Positions 1 to 8,224 are shown, counted from the stretch's first letter. The stretch: DNA of 64,000 nucleotides from Betaproteobacteria bacterium (GCA_016713305.1 JADJPK010000004.1:372001-436000), one strand, 5' to 3'. Numbers and translations are program-made. The notes: generated from the letters alone by a model not told the origin.

Positions 1-2122
1 GCGAGCGGCGCACGAGCGGGTCGGCAAAGTGGATCGGCACGTCACCGATGCGCTGCAATCCGGGGCGCGGGGACGGGATCGGCCCCATCGGCTCGGACAT
101 GCGCAGATCATTGTTCATGGCAGCGGCCATGTCGGGCAGCGCTCCCAGTGCATCGGATCGCACGTCTTCAGCAGAGCCCTGGTCGAAACCGGAAAGCTCG
201 AACATGTTCCCCAGCACGCGCAGGATCTTCCACGCCGGACGTGCGTCGCCGAGAGGCTGAACCACCCCGCGGAAGGACTGAACCCGCCCTTCGGTGTTCA
301 CGAACGTCCCCGCCGTCTCGGTGAACGGTGCCATCGGGAGCAGCACATGGGCGTACTCGACCGCACGATGCTGGTAGGGCGACAACGCGACCACGAACTC
401 GGCGCCGTGCAACGCGCGCAGAGCCGCGGCACCATCCGCCATGTCCAGTTCGGGTTCGCAACCGAGCAGCACGTATGCGCGTCGGGCAGACGTCATCATT
501 GCCGCGGCGTTCAATCCACCCTTCCGAGGCAGCGCCTTCGCCAGATATCCGCCGACGCTGTTCGCCGCCTCGCCCAGAAAACCGCAGCGCCCCCCGGTGA
601 TGGCGGCGAGCGCCTGCACCATCCGCTCCAGCGACGCTGCGGCTGCATGGTGCTGCGCCTCGTTGCCAAGGAACACGGCAGCGGGCTGTTCCAGCATCCA
701 CTGGGCGATCTGGCGGGCCTGGGGGCCGGGCTTGGTAACGCTCAGAGCGCCGGACAGGTCCGCCGGGACCGCCGCGCCCTTGAGTTCCGCGGCTGCCGCG
801 AGAATCTCACCCACCAGCACGGGTAGACCGGCCGGTGAGACGCGTGCCTGGTGCGAGAGAGGTATGAGCGGCTCGTCGAAGAAGGACCCGACCATCGACA
901 ACTGCAGGCCCTTCCGCGACGCCGTGCGCAAACGTACGGCGACAAGGGGATGGTCCTTCCGCAGGTTCGAACCGATCACCAGCACGCGTCGCGCGCTCGC
1001 GATCTCGGAGATGGGCATGCCCAGCCACGGCGCGCCCGCACGCCTTCCATCGAGAGAAAAATCCGACTGGCGCAGGCGGAAGTCCACGTGGTCACTGCCG
1101 ATGCCGCGCATGAACTCGCCCGCCAGGTAGAGTTCTTCCAGTGTCGAATGGGGGCTCGCGAGAAGCCCCACCTGGTCGCCGCCGCCGTTCGCGAGCACCT
1201 TCTTCAGTCCCGCCACCGTGAATTCGAGAGCGGTCGTCCAGTCGGTTTCCTGCCACTTCCCGTCCCGGCGGATCATGGGACGCACGAGTCTGTCTTCGGA
1301 ATTCAGTCCTTCGTACGAGAACCGGTCCTTGTCCGAAAGCCAGCACTCGTTGATTGCCTCGTTCTCCAGAGGCAGTGCACGCATGACACGGTTGCCCTTG
1401 ACATGCACCACGAGATTCGAGCCCAGACCGCAATGCGGGCTCACTGTCCGGCGACGGGCAAGCTCCCAGGTACGCGCGGTGTACCGGAAGGGCTTGGACG
1501 TGAGCGCGCCAACGGGACACAGATCGATCATGTTGCCGGAGACTTCGGAATCGACGGTCCGGCCGACGAACGACAGGATCTCGGAGTGCTCACCGCGACC
1601 CGCCATGCCCAGTTCCATGACGCCGGCGATCTCCTGCCCGAAGCGGACGCAACGTGTGCAGTGAATGCAGCGCGCCATTTCCACGGCAGCGACGAGCGGC
1701 CCGATGTCCTTCGGCGGCACGACACGCTTGGCTTCGCCATACCGTGATTCGGATCCACCGTAACCGACGGCAAGATCCTGAAGCTGACACTCTCCGCCCT
1801 GATCGCAGATCGGGCAATCGAGAGGGTGATTGATGAGCAGGAATTCCATCACGCCGCGCTGGGCCTTCACGGCCGCTTCCGAGTGCGTGTGGACCTTCAT
1901 GCCCTCAGTGACGGGCGTCGCACAGGCAGGCAGAGGCTTGGGCGCCTTTTCCACCTGCACCAGACACATCCGGCAATTGGCGGCGATGGAAAGCTTCTTG
2001 TGCCAGCAGAAGTGGGGCACGTAGATGCCGAGGCGGTTGGTCGCCTCCATCACCATCGAGCCTTCCGGAACCTGAACGGCCTGGCCGTCGACTTCCAGGT
2101 TGATCATCTTGGGCTCGCTCAC
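1..2122 (-). CDS. nuoG: NADH-quinone oxidoreductase subunit G (NuoG), 3' end outside the window
   Basis: This is the large iron-sulfur subunit of the peripheral arm of respiratory complex I, passing electrons from NuoEF towards NuoB. Translating from the GTG at 2122 gives an uninterrupted frame to the window edge. Cluster ligands are visible at C39, C50, C53 and C67 (2Fe-2S); H99, C103, C106 and C112 (His/Cys 4Fe-4S); and C152, C155, C158 and C202 (4Fe-4S). A molybdopterin-oxidoreductase-like domain follows. An in-frame ATG at 2107 is an alternative start. The GTG overlaps the stop of an upstream short ORF (GTGA). The first 20-25 codons with their ribosome-binding site occur in four further copies upstream, which is very unusual. 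The family identity is certain; which start is used is not. Confidence 0.95.
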   Translation of the reverse strand, partial: MSEPKMINLEVDGQAVQVPEGSMVMEATNRLGIYVPHFCWHKKLSIAANCRMCLVQVEKAPKPLPACATPVTEGMKVHTHSEAAVKAQRGVMEFLLINHPLDCPICDQGGECQLQDLAVGYGGSESRYGEAKRVVPPKDIGPLVAAVEMARCIHCTRCVRFGQEIAGVMELGMAGRGEHSEILSFVGRTVDSEVSGNMIDLCPVGALTSKPFRYTARTWELARRRTVSPHCGLGSNLVVHVKGNRVMRALPLENEAINECWLSDKDRFSYEGLNSEDRLVRPMIRRDGKWQETDWTTALEFTVAGLKKVLANGGGDQVGLLASPHSTLEELYLAGEFMRGIGSDHVDFRLRQSDFSLDGRRAGAPWLGMPISEIASARRVLVIGSNLRKDHPLVAVRLRTASRKGLQLSMVGSFFDEPLIPLSHQARVSPAGLPVLVGEILAAAAELKGAAVPADLSGALSVTKPGPQARQIAQWMLEQPAAVFLGNEAQHHAAAASLERMVQALAAITGGRCGFLGEAANSVGGYLAKALPRKGGLNAAAMMTSARRAYVLLGCEPELDMADGAAALRALHGAEFVVALSPYQHRAVEYAHVLLPMAPFTETAGTFVNTEGRVQSFRGVVQPLGDARPAWKILRVLGNMFELSGFDQGSAEDVRSDALGALPDMAAAMNNDLRMSEPMGPIPSPRPGLQRIGDVPIHFADPLVRRS

Positions 2123-2460
2123 AGGCCGCCCTCCGCTATGCCGCAACACTGTCGGCGACCGACGCCGCTCGTCTTGCTCGCATCCCCGGAGGGGCCCCTG
2201 CTCGGTGACTCCCGGCGTCCCTCCATCACCATCGAGCCTTCCGGAACCTGAACGGCCTGGCCGTCGACTTCCAGGTTGATCATCTTGGGCTCGCTCACAG
2301 GCCGCCCTCCGCCATGCCGCAACACGGCGCCGCTCGTCTTGCTCGCATCCCCGAGGGGCCCTGCTCGGTGACTCCGGCGTCCCTCCATCACCATCGAGCC
2401 TTCCGGAACCTGAACGGCCTGGCCGTCGACTTCCAGGTTGATCATCTTGGGCTCGCTCAC
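2119..2460 (-). CDS. short ORF made of two nuoG start copies, proximal to nuoG
   Basis: The frame from the GTG at 2460 runs 113 codons. It reads two successive copies of the NuoG N-terminus (MINLEVDGQAVQVPEG), each followed by an Arg/Ser/Gly-rich spacer, and ends at TGA 2121-2119. That stop overlaps the GTG of nuoG at 2122. The two copies are in phase because the period between them is 162 bases. The product lacks every cysteine needed for an iron-sulfur cluster, so it cannot replace NuoG. It may be translated as a leader that feeds ribosomes into nuoG, or it may be a harmless by-product of repeat expansion. Whether it is expressed cannot be seen. Confidence 0.45.
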   Translation of the reverse strand: MSEPKMINLEVDGQAVQVPEGSMVMEGRRSHRAGPLGDASKTSGAVLRHGGGRPVSEPKMINLEVDGQAVQVPEGSMVMEGRRESPSRGPSGDASKTSGVGRRQCCGIAEGGL

Positions 2461-2801
2461 AGGCCGCCCTCCGCCATGCCGCAACACTGTCGGCGACCGA
2501 CGCCGCTCGTCTTGCTCGCATCCCCGGAGGGGCCCCTGCTCGGTGACTCCCGGCGTCCCTCCATCACCGTCGAGCCTTCCGGAACCTGAACGGCCTGGCC
2601 GTCGACTTCCAGGTTGATCATCTTGGGCTCGCTCACAGGCCGCCCTCCGCCTTGCCGCAACACTGTCGGCGACCGACGCCGCTCGTCTTGCTGCCGGAGG
2701 CCCCGCGGTGACTCCCGGCGTCCCTCCATCACCGTCGAGCCTTCCGGAACCTGAACGGCCTGGCCGTCGACTTCCAGGTTGATCATCTTGGGCTCGCTCA
2801 C
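2457..2801 (-). CDS. short ORF made of two nuoG start copies, distal to nuoG
   Basis: The frame from the GTG at 2801 runs 114 codons and again contains two NuoG N-termini in phase (period 165). Its TGA at 2459-2457 overlaps the GTG at 2460 that opens the next short ORF, giving the same GTGA junction as at nuoG. It begins 52 bases after the nuoF stop. The spacer peptide differs in length and sequence from that of the proximal ORF. No cluster ligands are present. The two copies in this ORF carry Thr at codon 23, whereas the three nearer nuoG carry Met, so they diverged as a group. Confidence 0.4.
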   Translation of the reverse strand: MSEPKMINLEVDGQAVQVPEGSTVMEGRRESPRGLRQQDERRRSPTVLRQGGGRPVSEPKMINLEVDGQAVQVPEGSTVMEGRRESPSRGPSGDASKTSGVGRRQCCGMAEGGL

Positions 2802-2853
2802 AGGCCGCCCTCCGCCATGCCGTTCTCGCTGCGGATCATCGCGCAGTCATTCC

Positions 2854-4174
2854 TCATGCCGCCTTCGCCAGTGCACCCACGAGACATGTCTTGTGGTCGA
2901 TGTGGTACTGGAACTCGTCGCGGAAGTGCTTGATGAACGCGCGCACCGGCATCGCCGCAGCGTCGCCCAGCGCGCAGATCGTGCGACCCTGGATGTTGTC
3001 CGCCACCGAATTGAGCATGTCGAGGTCTTCGGGCCGCCCCAGTCCGTGCTCGATACGGTGAACCATGCGATACAGCCAACCGGTGCCTTCCCGGCAAGGG
3101 GTGCACTGGCCGCAGGATTCCTCGTGATAGAAGTACGACAGCCGCTCCAGGCACCGGACCATGCACCGCGTTTCATCCATGACGATCACGGCTCCCGAAC
3201 CGAGCATGGATCCGGCTTTCGCGATGGAGTCGTAGTCCATGTCCGTTTCCATCATCACGGCGCCTGGGAGAACGGGCATCGACGAACCGCCGGGGATGCA
3301 GGCCTTGAGTCTCCGACCACCACGCATGCCGCCCGCCATTTCCAGCAGTTTCGCGAACGGAGTGCCCAGACGGACTTCATAGTTGCCCGGGCGCTCGACG
3401 TCGCCCGATACGGAGAAGATCTTCGTGCCGCCGTTGTTCGGCTTGCCAAGATTCAGGAAGGCTTCGCCCCCGTTGACGAGAATCCACGGCACGGCCGCGA
3501 ACGTCTCGGTGTTGTTGATCGTCGTCGGCTTGCCGTACAGGCCGAAACTCGCGGGAAACGGCGGCTTGAACCTCGGTTGACCTTTCTTGCCTTCGAGGGA
3601 TTCCAGAAGGGCCGTTTCCTCGCCGCAGATGTACGCGCCGTATCCGTGATGCGCGTGAAGCTGGAAACTGAAATCGGAACCGAGAATCCGGTCCCCGAGA
3701 AGTCCGGCCGCGCGGGCTTCCTCGAGGGCTTCCTCGAAGCGCTTGTAGACTTCCCAGATCTCGCCGTGGATGTAGTTGTAGCCCACGGTAATGCCCATGG
3801 CGTAGGCCGCAATCGCCATGCCCTCGATGACCGTATGCGGGTTGTACCGCAGGATGTCACGGTCCTTGAATGTGCCGGGCTCGCCTTCGTCGGAATTGCA
3901 CACCAGGTACTTCTGCCCTTCGTAGCTGCGAGGCATGAAGCTCCACTTGAGCCCCGTCGGAAAGCCTGCGCCACCCCGCCCCGAAGACCCGATTTCTTCA
4001 CTTCGTCGATAACGGCGGCAGCCGTCATCTTTCGCCGAGAATCTTTCGGAGCGCCTGATAACCGCCTCTCGCTTCGTAGTCCTTCAGCCGCCAGTTGTTG
4101 CCGTCCACATCCTTCATGATGACGGCGTCCGGGCCATAGCTGTCGGGCGGGAACGGGGGATGAGTAGTCTTCAT
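2854..4174 (-). pseudogene. nuoF: NADH-quinone oxidoreductase subunit F (NuoF), apparently frameshifted twice
   Basis: NuoF is the FMN- and NADH-binding subunit of complex I with one 4Fe-4S cluster. The ATG at 4174 overlaps the nuoE stop (ATGA). The first frame gives the N-terminus ending GGYQALRKILGE, then stops at 4027-4025. The next frame continues as MTAAAVIDEVKKSGLRG, and the third, from about 3980 to 2854, carries the rest of the FMN site, LVCNSDEGEPGTF and the cluster motif CGQCTPCREG. Adding one base in the A-run near 4030-4032 and one in the GC-run near 3974-3984 restores the normal family sequence, including the flavin-site motif GRGGAGFPTG, and a length of about 440 residues. Either the gene is broken or these are sequencing deletions. 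Because the rest of the operon is intact, I favour the second. Confidence 0.9.
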
Positions 4175-4662
4175 TTCGCCAACTCGGCCAGCAACTCGTC
4201 GATCTTGGATGCGGTCATGCCCACCAGCATCTTGCGGTTGTTCTGCAGGATCACCGGCGCGTCTCCGCAAGCGCCGAAGCACTCTCCTTCCTTCAACGTG
4301 AACCTGCCGTCAGCGGTGGTGCCGTTGAAACCGATACCCAACCGCTTCTTCAGGTGCTCCGCGGCTTCGTTCGCTCCGGAAAGAGCGCAAGGAAGATTGG
4401 TGCACACGCACAGCTTGTGGGTCCCCACCGGGGAAAGGTCGTACATCGAATAGAAGGTCGCGACTTCATAGACCGCGATGGGCGGCATGCCGAGATGCTC
4501 TGCAACGGCATCCATGAGGGCATTCGTCAGATGACCATTCTCTTCCTGCACGATCGCCAGGGCGGACATCACGGCCGATTGCCGCTGGTCGGCCGGATAC
4601 TTCGTCAGTTCGCGGTCTATCCGCGCGCGGGACGCCTCGGAAAGGCTGACTGCGGCATTCAT
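4171..4662 (-). CDS. nuoE: NADH-quinone oxidoreductase subunit E (NuoE)
   Basis: This 163-residue thioredoxin-fold subunit of complex I holds the 2Fe-2S cluster N1a beside NuoF. The four ligands are at C87 and C92 (CTNLPC) and C128 and C132 (CFGAC), the normal pattern. The ATG at 4662 overlaps the nuoD TGA, and the stop overlaps the nuoF ATG, so D, E and F are joined by 4-base overlaps that imply coupled translation. Length and motif spacing match the family and nothing is unusual. Confidence 0.97.
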   Translation of the reverse strand: MNAAVSLSEASRARIDRELTKYPADQRQSAVMSALAIVQEENGHLTNALMDAVAEHLGMPPIAVYEVATFYSMYDLSPVGTHKLCVCTNLPCALSGANEAAEHLKKRLGIGFNGTTADGRFTLKEGECFGACGDAPVILQNNRKMLVGMTASKIDELLAELAK

Positions 4663-5912
4663 CGATCGACCTCGCCGAAAACGATATCCATGGTGCCGAT
4701 GATCGCGACGGCGTCCGCGATCATGTGGCCCTTCGCCATTTCGTCCATGGCGGAAAGATGTGCGAATCCCGGGGCGCGGATCTTGAGGCGATAAGGCTTG
4801 TTGGCGCCATCGGACACGAGATAGATGCCGAACTCCCCCTTCGGAGCCTCCACCGCCGCGTAGCATTCGCCTTCCGGGACGTGGATGCCTTCGGTGAAGA
4901 GCTTGAAGTGATGGATCAGCTCTTCCATGTTGGACTTCATGTCCACGCGGGCGGGCGGCGCGACCTTGTGGTTGTCGGTCATGACGGGCCCGGCATTGGC
5001 GCGGAGCCACTCCACACACTGCCGGATGATCCGGTTGGATTGGCGCATTTCCTCGATGCGGACCAGGTAACGGTCGTAGCAGTCGCCGTTGACCCCCACC
5101 GGGATGTCGAAGTCGACCCGATCGTAGACTTCATAGGGCTGCTTCTTGCGCAGATCCCAGGCGAAGCCGGATCCCCGGAGCATCGCGCCGGTGAAGCCCA
5201 ATTGAAGGGCGCGCTCCGGCGACACCACGCCGATACCCACCGTTCTCTGTTTCCAGATGCGGTTGTCGGTGAGGAGGGTCTCGTACTCGTCGACCATCCG
5301 CGGGAAACGGCGAGTGAAATCCTCGATGAAATCGAGCATCGATCCCTGCCGGTTCTCGTTCAGCCTGCGGACATCATCGGCCGAGCGGAGAGGAGAAACC
5401 TCATATTGCGGCATGCGATCCGGGAGATCCCGGTACACGCCGCCGGGCCGGTAGTACGCCGCGTGAAGGCGGGCGCCGGACACGGCCTCGTAAAGGTCCA
5501 TCAGATCTTCCCGCTCGCGGAAGCAGTAGAGGAAGACCGTCATGGCGCCGATGTCCAGGCCATGCGCTCCGAGCCACAGGAGATGATTGAGCAGCCGCGT
5601 GATCTCGTCGAACATCACGCGGATGTACTGCGCCCGGAGCGGAACCTCGATGCCCAGAAGCTTCTCGATGGCCATCACGTACGCGTGCTCGTTGCACATC
5701 ATCGACACGTAGTCGAGGCGGTCCATGTACGGCACGCTCTGGATGAACATCTTCTGCTCGGCGAGCTTCTCCGTGCCGCGATGCAGAAGGCCGATGTGCG
5801 GATCCGCACGCTGAATCACTTCGCCGTCAAGTTCCAGCACGAGCCGCAGCACCCCATGCGCAGCCGGATGCTGGGGGCCAAAATTCATGGTGAAGTTGCG
5901 GATCTCAGCCAT
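4659..5912 (-). CDS. nuoD: NADH-quinone oxidoreductase subunit D (NuoD)
   Basis: This 417-residue, 49-kDa-type subunit of complex I lines the quinone pocket with NuoB. The start at 5912 (MAEIRNFTMNFGPQHPAAHG) matches the family N-terminus, including the conserved GPQHPAAHG near the quinone site. The reading frame is open further upstream, but that part is not NuoD-like. The ribosome-binding site and first 12 codons are present a second time 106 bases upstream (see the repeat at 5877-6037), and the short ORF from that copy ends on a TGA overlapping this ATG region. The stop overlaps the nuoE start. Confidence 0.97.
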   Translation of the reverse strand: MAEIRNFTMNFGPQHPAAHGVLRLVLELDGEVIQRADPHIGLLHRGTEKLAEQKMFIQSVPYMDRLDYVSMMCNEHAYVMAIEKLLGIEVPLRAQYIRVMFDEITRLLNHLLWLGAHGLDIGAMTVFLYCFREREDLMDLYEAVSGARLHAAYYRPGGVYRDLPDRMPQYEVSPLRSADDVRRLNENRQGSMLDFIEDFTRRFPRMVDEYETLLTDNRIWKQRTVGIGVVSPERALQLGFTGAMLRGSGFAWDLRKKQPYEVYDRVDFDIPVGVNGDCYDRYLVRIEEMRQSNRIIRQCVEWLRANAGPVMTDNHKVAPPARVDMKSNMEELIHHFKLFTEGIHVPEGECYAAVEAPKGEFGIYLVSDGANKPYRLKIRAPGFAHLSAMDEMAKGHMIADAVAIIGTMDIVFGEVDR

Positions 5913-6037
5913 GGGCGGGCTCCGCGAACGAACCATGCATTTCGGTGAAGGCTAATGCCGGCAGCGCCGACGTTACGCCGGAGCCAAAATTCATGGTGAA
6001 GTTGCGGATCTCAGCCATGGGCGAACTCCGCGAACGA
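5877..6037. repeat. direct duplication of the nuoD start region
   Basis: Bases 5877-5931 and 5983-6037 are direct repeats of 55 bases with two mismatches (5918-5919 against 6024-6025) and a period of 106. On the minus strand each copy holds the upstream ribosome-binding region, the ATG and the first 12 codons of nuoD. The period is not a multiple of three, so the upstream copy is out of frame with nuoD. The arrangement resembles the five-copy array at nuoG in the same operon. Confidence 0.93.
5905..6018 (-). CDS. 37-residue ORF from the duplicated nuoD start
   Basis: The ATG at 6018 gives MAEIRNFTMNFG, identical to the NuoD N-terminus, then 25 unrelated residues. It ends at TGA 5907-5905, inside the first codons of nuoD (start 5912). 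It has the same upstream context as nuoD itself, so ribosomes should be able to start here. The overlap could let them re-initiate on nuoD. No function as a peptide can be inferred; it may be a leader or an evolutionary scar. Confidence 0.4.
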   Translation of the reverse strand: MAEIRNFTMNFGSGVTSALPALAFTEMHGSFAEPAHG

Positions 6038-6068
6038 CCCCCTCCCCAATCGTGGACGCGAACAGGGA

Positions 6069-6668
6069 TCATCGTCCGGCACCCCCATAGTTGTCTTCGC
6101 GCACGACACGCGGAACGATCTCGCGAGCTTCGATGGAGACCGGCTGATAGATGACGCGCCGCTGCTCCGGGTCGTATCGCATCTCGACGAAACCCGAGAC
6201 GGGGAAGTCCTTGCGAAACGGGTGGCCGATGAAGCCGTAGTCGGTAAGGATGCGCCGCAAATCGGGGTGCCCCGGAAAAACGATGCCGTAGAGGTCGAAC
6301 GCTTCACGTTCGAACCAGTTGGCGCCTGACCAGACATCGACCACGGAGTCCACCGAGGGCAGTTCGTCGTCGGGTGCGAAGATCTTCACTCGCAATCGAT
6401 GGTTCAGTTGAACGGACAGCAACTGGACGGTCACGGCATACCGGAGGCCATCCCAGCGGCCGTCGCCATAGGTGCGGTAGTCCATTCCGCACAGGTCGAT
6501 CATCTGATCGAAACGCAGGCCGGCACTGTCGCGCAGCGTGCGCGCCGCGGCCTGCCATGCCTCCCCCCTGATGGTGACGATCACCTGATCACGGACGACT
6601 TCCGTCCTGACCAGAGAATCGGCAAGCGCGGATTCCAGGGCAGCGATGAGAGTGGGATTGTCGGTCAC
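6069..6668 (-). CDS. nuoC: NADH-quinone oxidoreductase subunit C (NuoC)
   Basis: This 199-residue, 30-kDa-type subunit of the connecting module of complex I is a separate gene here, as in most betaproteobacteria, rather than a NuoCD fusion. The start chosen is the GTG at 6668 (VTDNPTLIAALESAL), 10 bases after the nuoB stop; the frame is open further upstream only as the antisense-like overlap of nuoB. The conserved block ANWFEREAFDLYGIVFPGHP and the C-terminal GHPFRKDFPVSG are present. The 156-base gap to nuoD is filled by the duplicated nuoD start. Confidence 0.96.
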   Translation of the reverse strand: MTDNPTLIAALESALADSLVRTEVVRDQVIVTIRGEAWQAAARTLRDSAGLRFDQMIDLCGMDYRTYGDGRWDGLRYAVTVQLLSVQLNHRLRVKIFAPDDELPSVDSVVDVWSGANWFEREAFDLYGIVFPGHPDLRRILTDYGFIGHPFRKDFPVSGFVEMRYDPEQRRVIYQPVSIEAREIVPRVVREDNYGGAGR

Positions 6669-6678
6669 GCGTGCCAGC

Positions 6679-7155
6679 CTATCTTGCGATGGTGTTGTTG
6701 CGGCGGATCTTGTTCTGGAGTTGGATGATTCCGTAGAGCAGCGCCTCGGCCGTCGGCGGACAGCCGGGAACATAGACGTCCACCGGCACGATCCGGTCAC
6801 ATCCGCGCACGACCGAATAGGAGTAGTGGTAGTAGCCTCCACCGTTGGCACAGGATCCCATGGAGATCACCCAACGCGGCTCGGCCATCTGGTCGTAGAC
6901 TTTCCGCAAGGCGGGCGCCATCTTGTTGCAGAGGGTTCCTGCGACGATCATGACATCGGACTGCCGGGGACTGGGTCGGAACACGATGCCGAACCGGTCG
7001 AGGTCATAGCGGGACGCGCCGGCCTGCATCATTTCCACGGCGCAGCAGGCCAGTCCGAAGGTCATCGGCCACAGAGAGCCCGTTCGCGTCCAGTTGATCA
7101 GTGTGTCGATGCTGGTCGTGACGAATCCCTTCTGAAGTTCGCCTTCAACGCCCAT
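6679..7155 (-). CDS. nuoB: NADH-quinone oxidoreductase subunit B (NuoB)
   Basis: This 158-residue subunit carries the terminal 4Fe-4S cluster N2 of complex I, which reduces quinone. Ligands are the tandem C37-C38 (GLACCAVEMM), C102 (GSCANGG) and C132 (PGCPPTAE), all in their normal places. It starts at ATG 7155, 72 bases after nuoA, and is followed closely by nuoC. Length is typical. Confidence 0.98.
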   Translation of the reverse strand: MGVEGELQKGFVTTSIDTLINWTRTGSLWPMTFGLACCAVEMMQAGASRYDLDRFGIVFRPSPRQSDVMIVAGTLCNKMAPALRKVYDQMAEPRWVISMGSCANGGGYYHYSYSVVRGCDRIVPVDVYVPGCPPTAEALLYGIIQLQNKIRRNNTIAR

Positions 7156-7227
7156 ACCCGCTCCTTTGGCCCCTGATTTCCGCGACTGCCCTTGCCCCGG
7201 GTCCAGCTGCGGCAGGCACGCTCGCCA

Positions 7228-7596
7228 TCATTCCCATTCGAGCGCGCCCTTCTTCCATTCGTAGACGAACCCGACCACGAGGATGGCCAGGAACACGACC
7301 ATCGCCACGAAACCGAACATGCCGATCTCGTTCAGGACGATGGCCCAGGGAAAGAGGAAGGCAATCTCGAGATCGAACAGGATGAAGAGAATCGCAACCA
7401 GGTAGTAGCGGACATCGAACTTCATCCGCGCGTCCTCGAATGCCTCGAAACCGCATTCGTAGGGAGACAGCTTCTCTGAATCCGGGCGATTGTGACCCAG
7501 CAGGCGGGACAGGCCCCCTCCAGCGGCGATCGCGACCGATCCCACCAGGAGACCCACGACAATGAACAGCAGAATCGGAAAATAGTTTTCCAGCAT
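7228..7596 (-). CDS. nuoA: NADH-quinone oxidoreductase subunit A (NuoA)
   Basis: This 122-residue membrane subunit is the first gene of the nuo operon. Three hydrophobic helices are visible at about residues 7-28, 65-87 and 93-113. Between the first two lies the conserved loop YECGFEAFEDARMKFDVRYY, which contributes to the quinone-site region at the membrane interface. The operon probably starts upstream, near or beyond the tRNA-Leu gene at 7733-7817. Confidence 0.96.
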   Translation of the reverse strand: MLENYFPILLFIVVGLLVGSVAIAAGGGLSRLLGHNRPDSEKLSPYECGFEAFEDARMKFDVRYYLVAILFILFDLEIAFLFPWAIVLNEIGMFGFVAMVVFLAILVVGFVYEWKKGALEWE

Positions 7597-7732
7597 CTCT
7601 CAAGGACCGCTCAATGGGCGACGTCCCCAAGTCGGCGGGGCCAACTCGCCGACAACGGGCGCCGCACCCCTCCACGCACGGATCGCGCAGAGAAGGCACT
7701 CCCTCCGCGTCGTCCCTGCATTGTGCACTCGA

Positions 7733-7817
7733 TGGTGCCGATGGTGAGACTCGAACTCACACGGCTCTCGCCACTGCCCCCTCAAGACAGCGTGTCTACC
7801 AATTTCACCACATCGGC
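7733..7817 (-). tRNA. tRNA-Leu (anticodon GAG)
   Basis: On the minus strand an 85-base tRNA folds fully: acceptor GCCGATG/CATCGGC, a D-arm with GGTAGACAC, an anticodon stem CTGTC/GGCAG with loop TTGAGGG (anticodon GAG), a long class-II variable arm typical of leucine, and a T-arm GTGAG-TTCGAGT-CTCAC. The CCA end is encoded. It sits between secG and nuoA, a common betaproteobacterial arrangement. Confidence 0.97.
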
Positions 7818-7860
7818 ATTCCAGACCCCTCCCTGTATTCCGGGAGAATACCGCGGTCCG

Positions 7861-8220
7861 TTACTTCGGTATTTCTTTCGCCTTCGAATCGTCCGATCCT
7901 GCGGGTGCCGCCGGAGCGTCGGTGGGAACCGCTGGCGCGTTCTTCTGTTCCACGGCAGGATGATCGATCACTACGCCCTTGTTCTCCGACCGGCCCGTCG
8001 ACAGATAGGTGAGCGCAAGACTCGTGATGAAGAACACGGCGGTGAGACCGGCCGTCACGCGGCTCAGGAAGTTCGCGGAACCGCTTGCTCCGAAGAGGCT
8101 GCCCGCCGAACCACTGCCGAACGCGGCCCCCATGTCGGCGCCCTTCCCGTGCTGAAGCAACACCAGGCCGATGATGCCTGCCGCCACGAGCACGTGAATG
8201 ATCAGAATCAATGTTTGCAT
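7861..8220 (-). CDS. secG: protein translocase subunit SecG
   Basis: SecG is a small partner of SecYE in the inner-membrane Sec translocon. The ATG at 8220 gives 119 residues: a first helix (LIILIIHVLVAAGIIGLVLL), the conserved cytoplasmic loop QHGKGADMGAAFGSGSAGS, a second helix around residues 50-72, and an Ala/Pro-rich charged tail longer than in Escherichia coli but common in betaproteobacteria. It lies 4 bases after tpiA and is probably co-transcribed with it. Confidence 0.96.
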   Translation of the reverse strand: MQTLILIIHVLVAAGIIGLVLLQHGKGADMGAAFGSGSAGSLFGASGSANFLSRVTAGLTAVFFITSLALTYLSTGRSENKGVVIDHPAVEQKNAPAVPTDAPAAPAGSDDSKAKEIPK

Positions 8221-8224
8221 CTTC

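Larger units (their letters stand above)
2046..2815. repeat. five tandem copies of the nuoG start region
   Basis: A 91-base unit lies at 2046-2136, 2222-2312, 2384-2474, 2560-2650 and 2725-2815. On the minus strand it carries the Shine-Dalgarno-like GGAGGGCGG, the GTG start and about 25 codons of nuoG. The copies are separated by related spacers of 85, 71, 85 and 74 bases, so periods alternate 176, 162, 176 and 165, as if a two-unit block had been duplicated. Only the copy at 2046-2136 continues into nuoG. Copies differ at scattered bases, for example Met versus Thr at codon 23, so they are not simple re-reads of one sequence. An assembly artefact is still possible but less likely given this divergence. 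Confidence 0.95.

Noticed and set aside
2046..2815. CRISPR-like array
   Set aside because: The repeats are 91 bases, contain the nuoG start codons and have related, not unique, spacers. No cas genes are present.
2779..4119. A 446-codon plus-strand frame across nuoF
   Set aside because: It is antisense to the clear NuoF sequence and shows no family-like motifs; nuoF itself is simply frameshifted.
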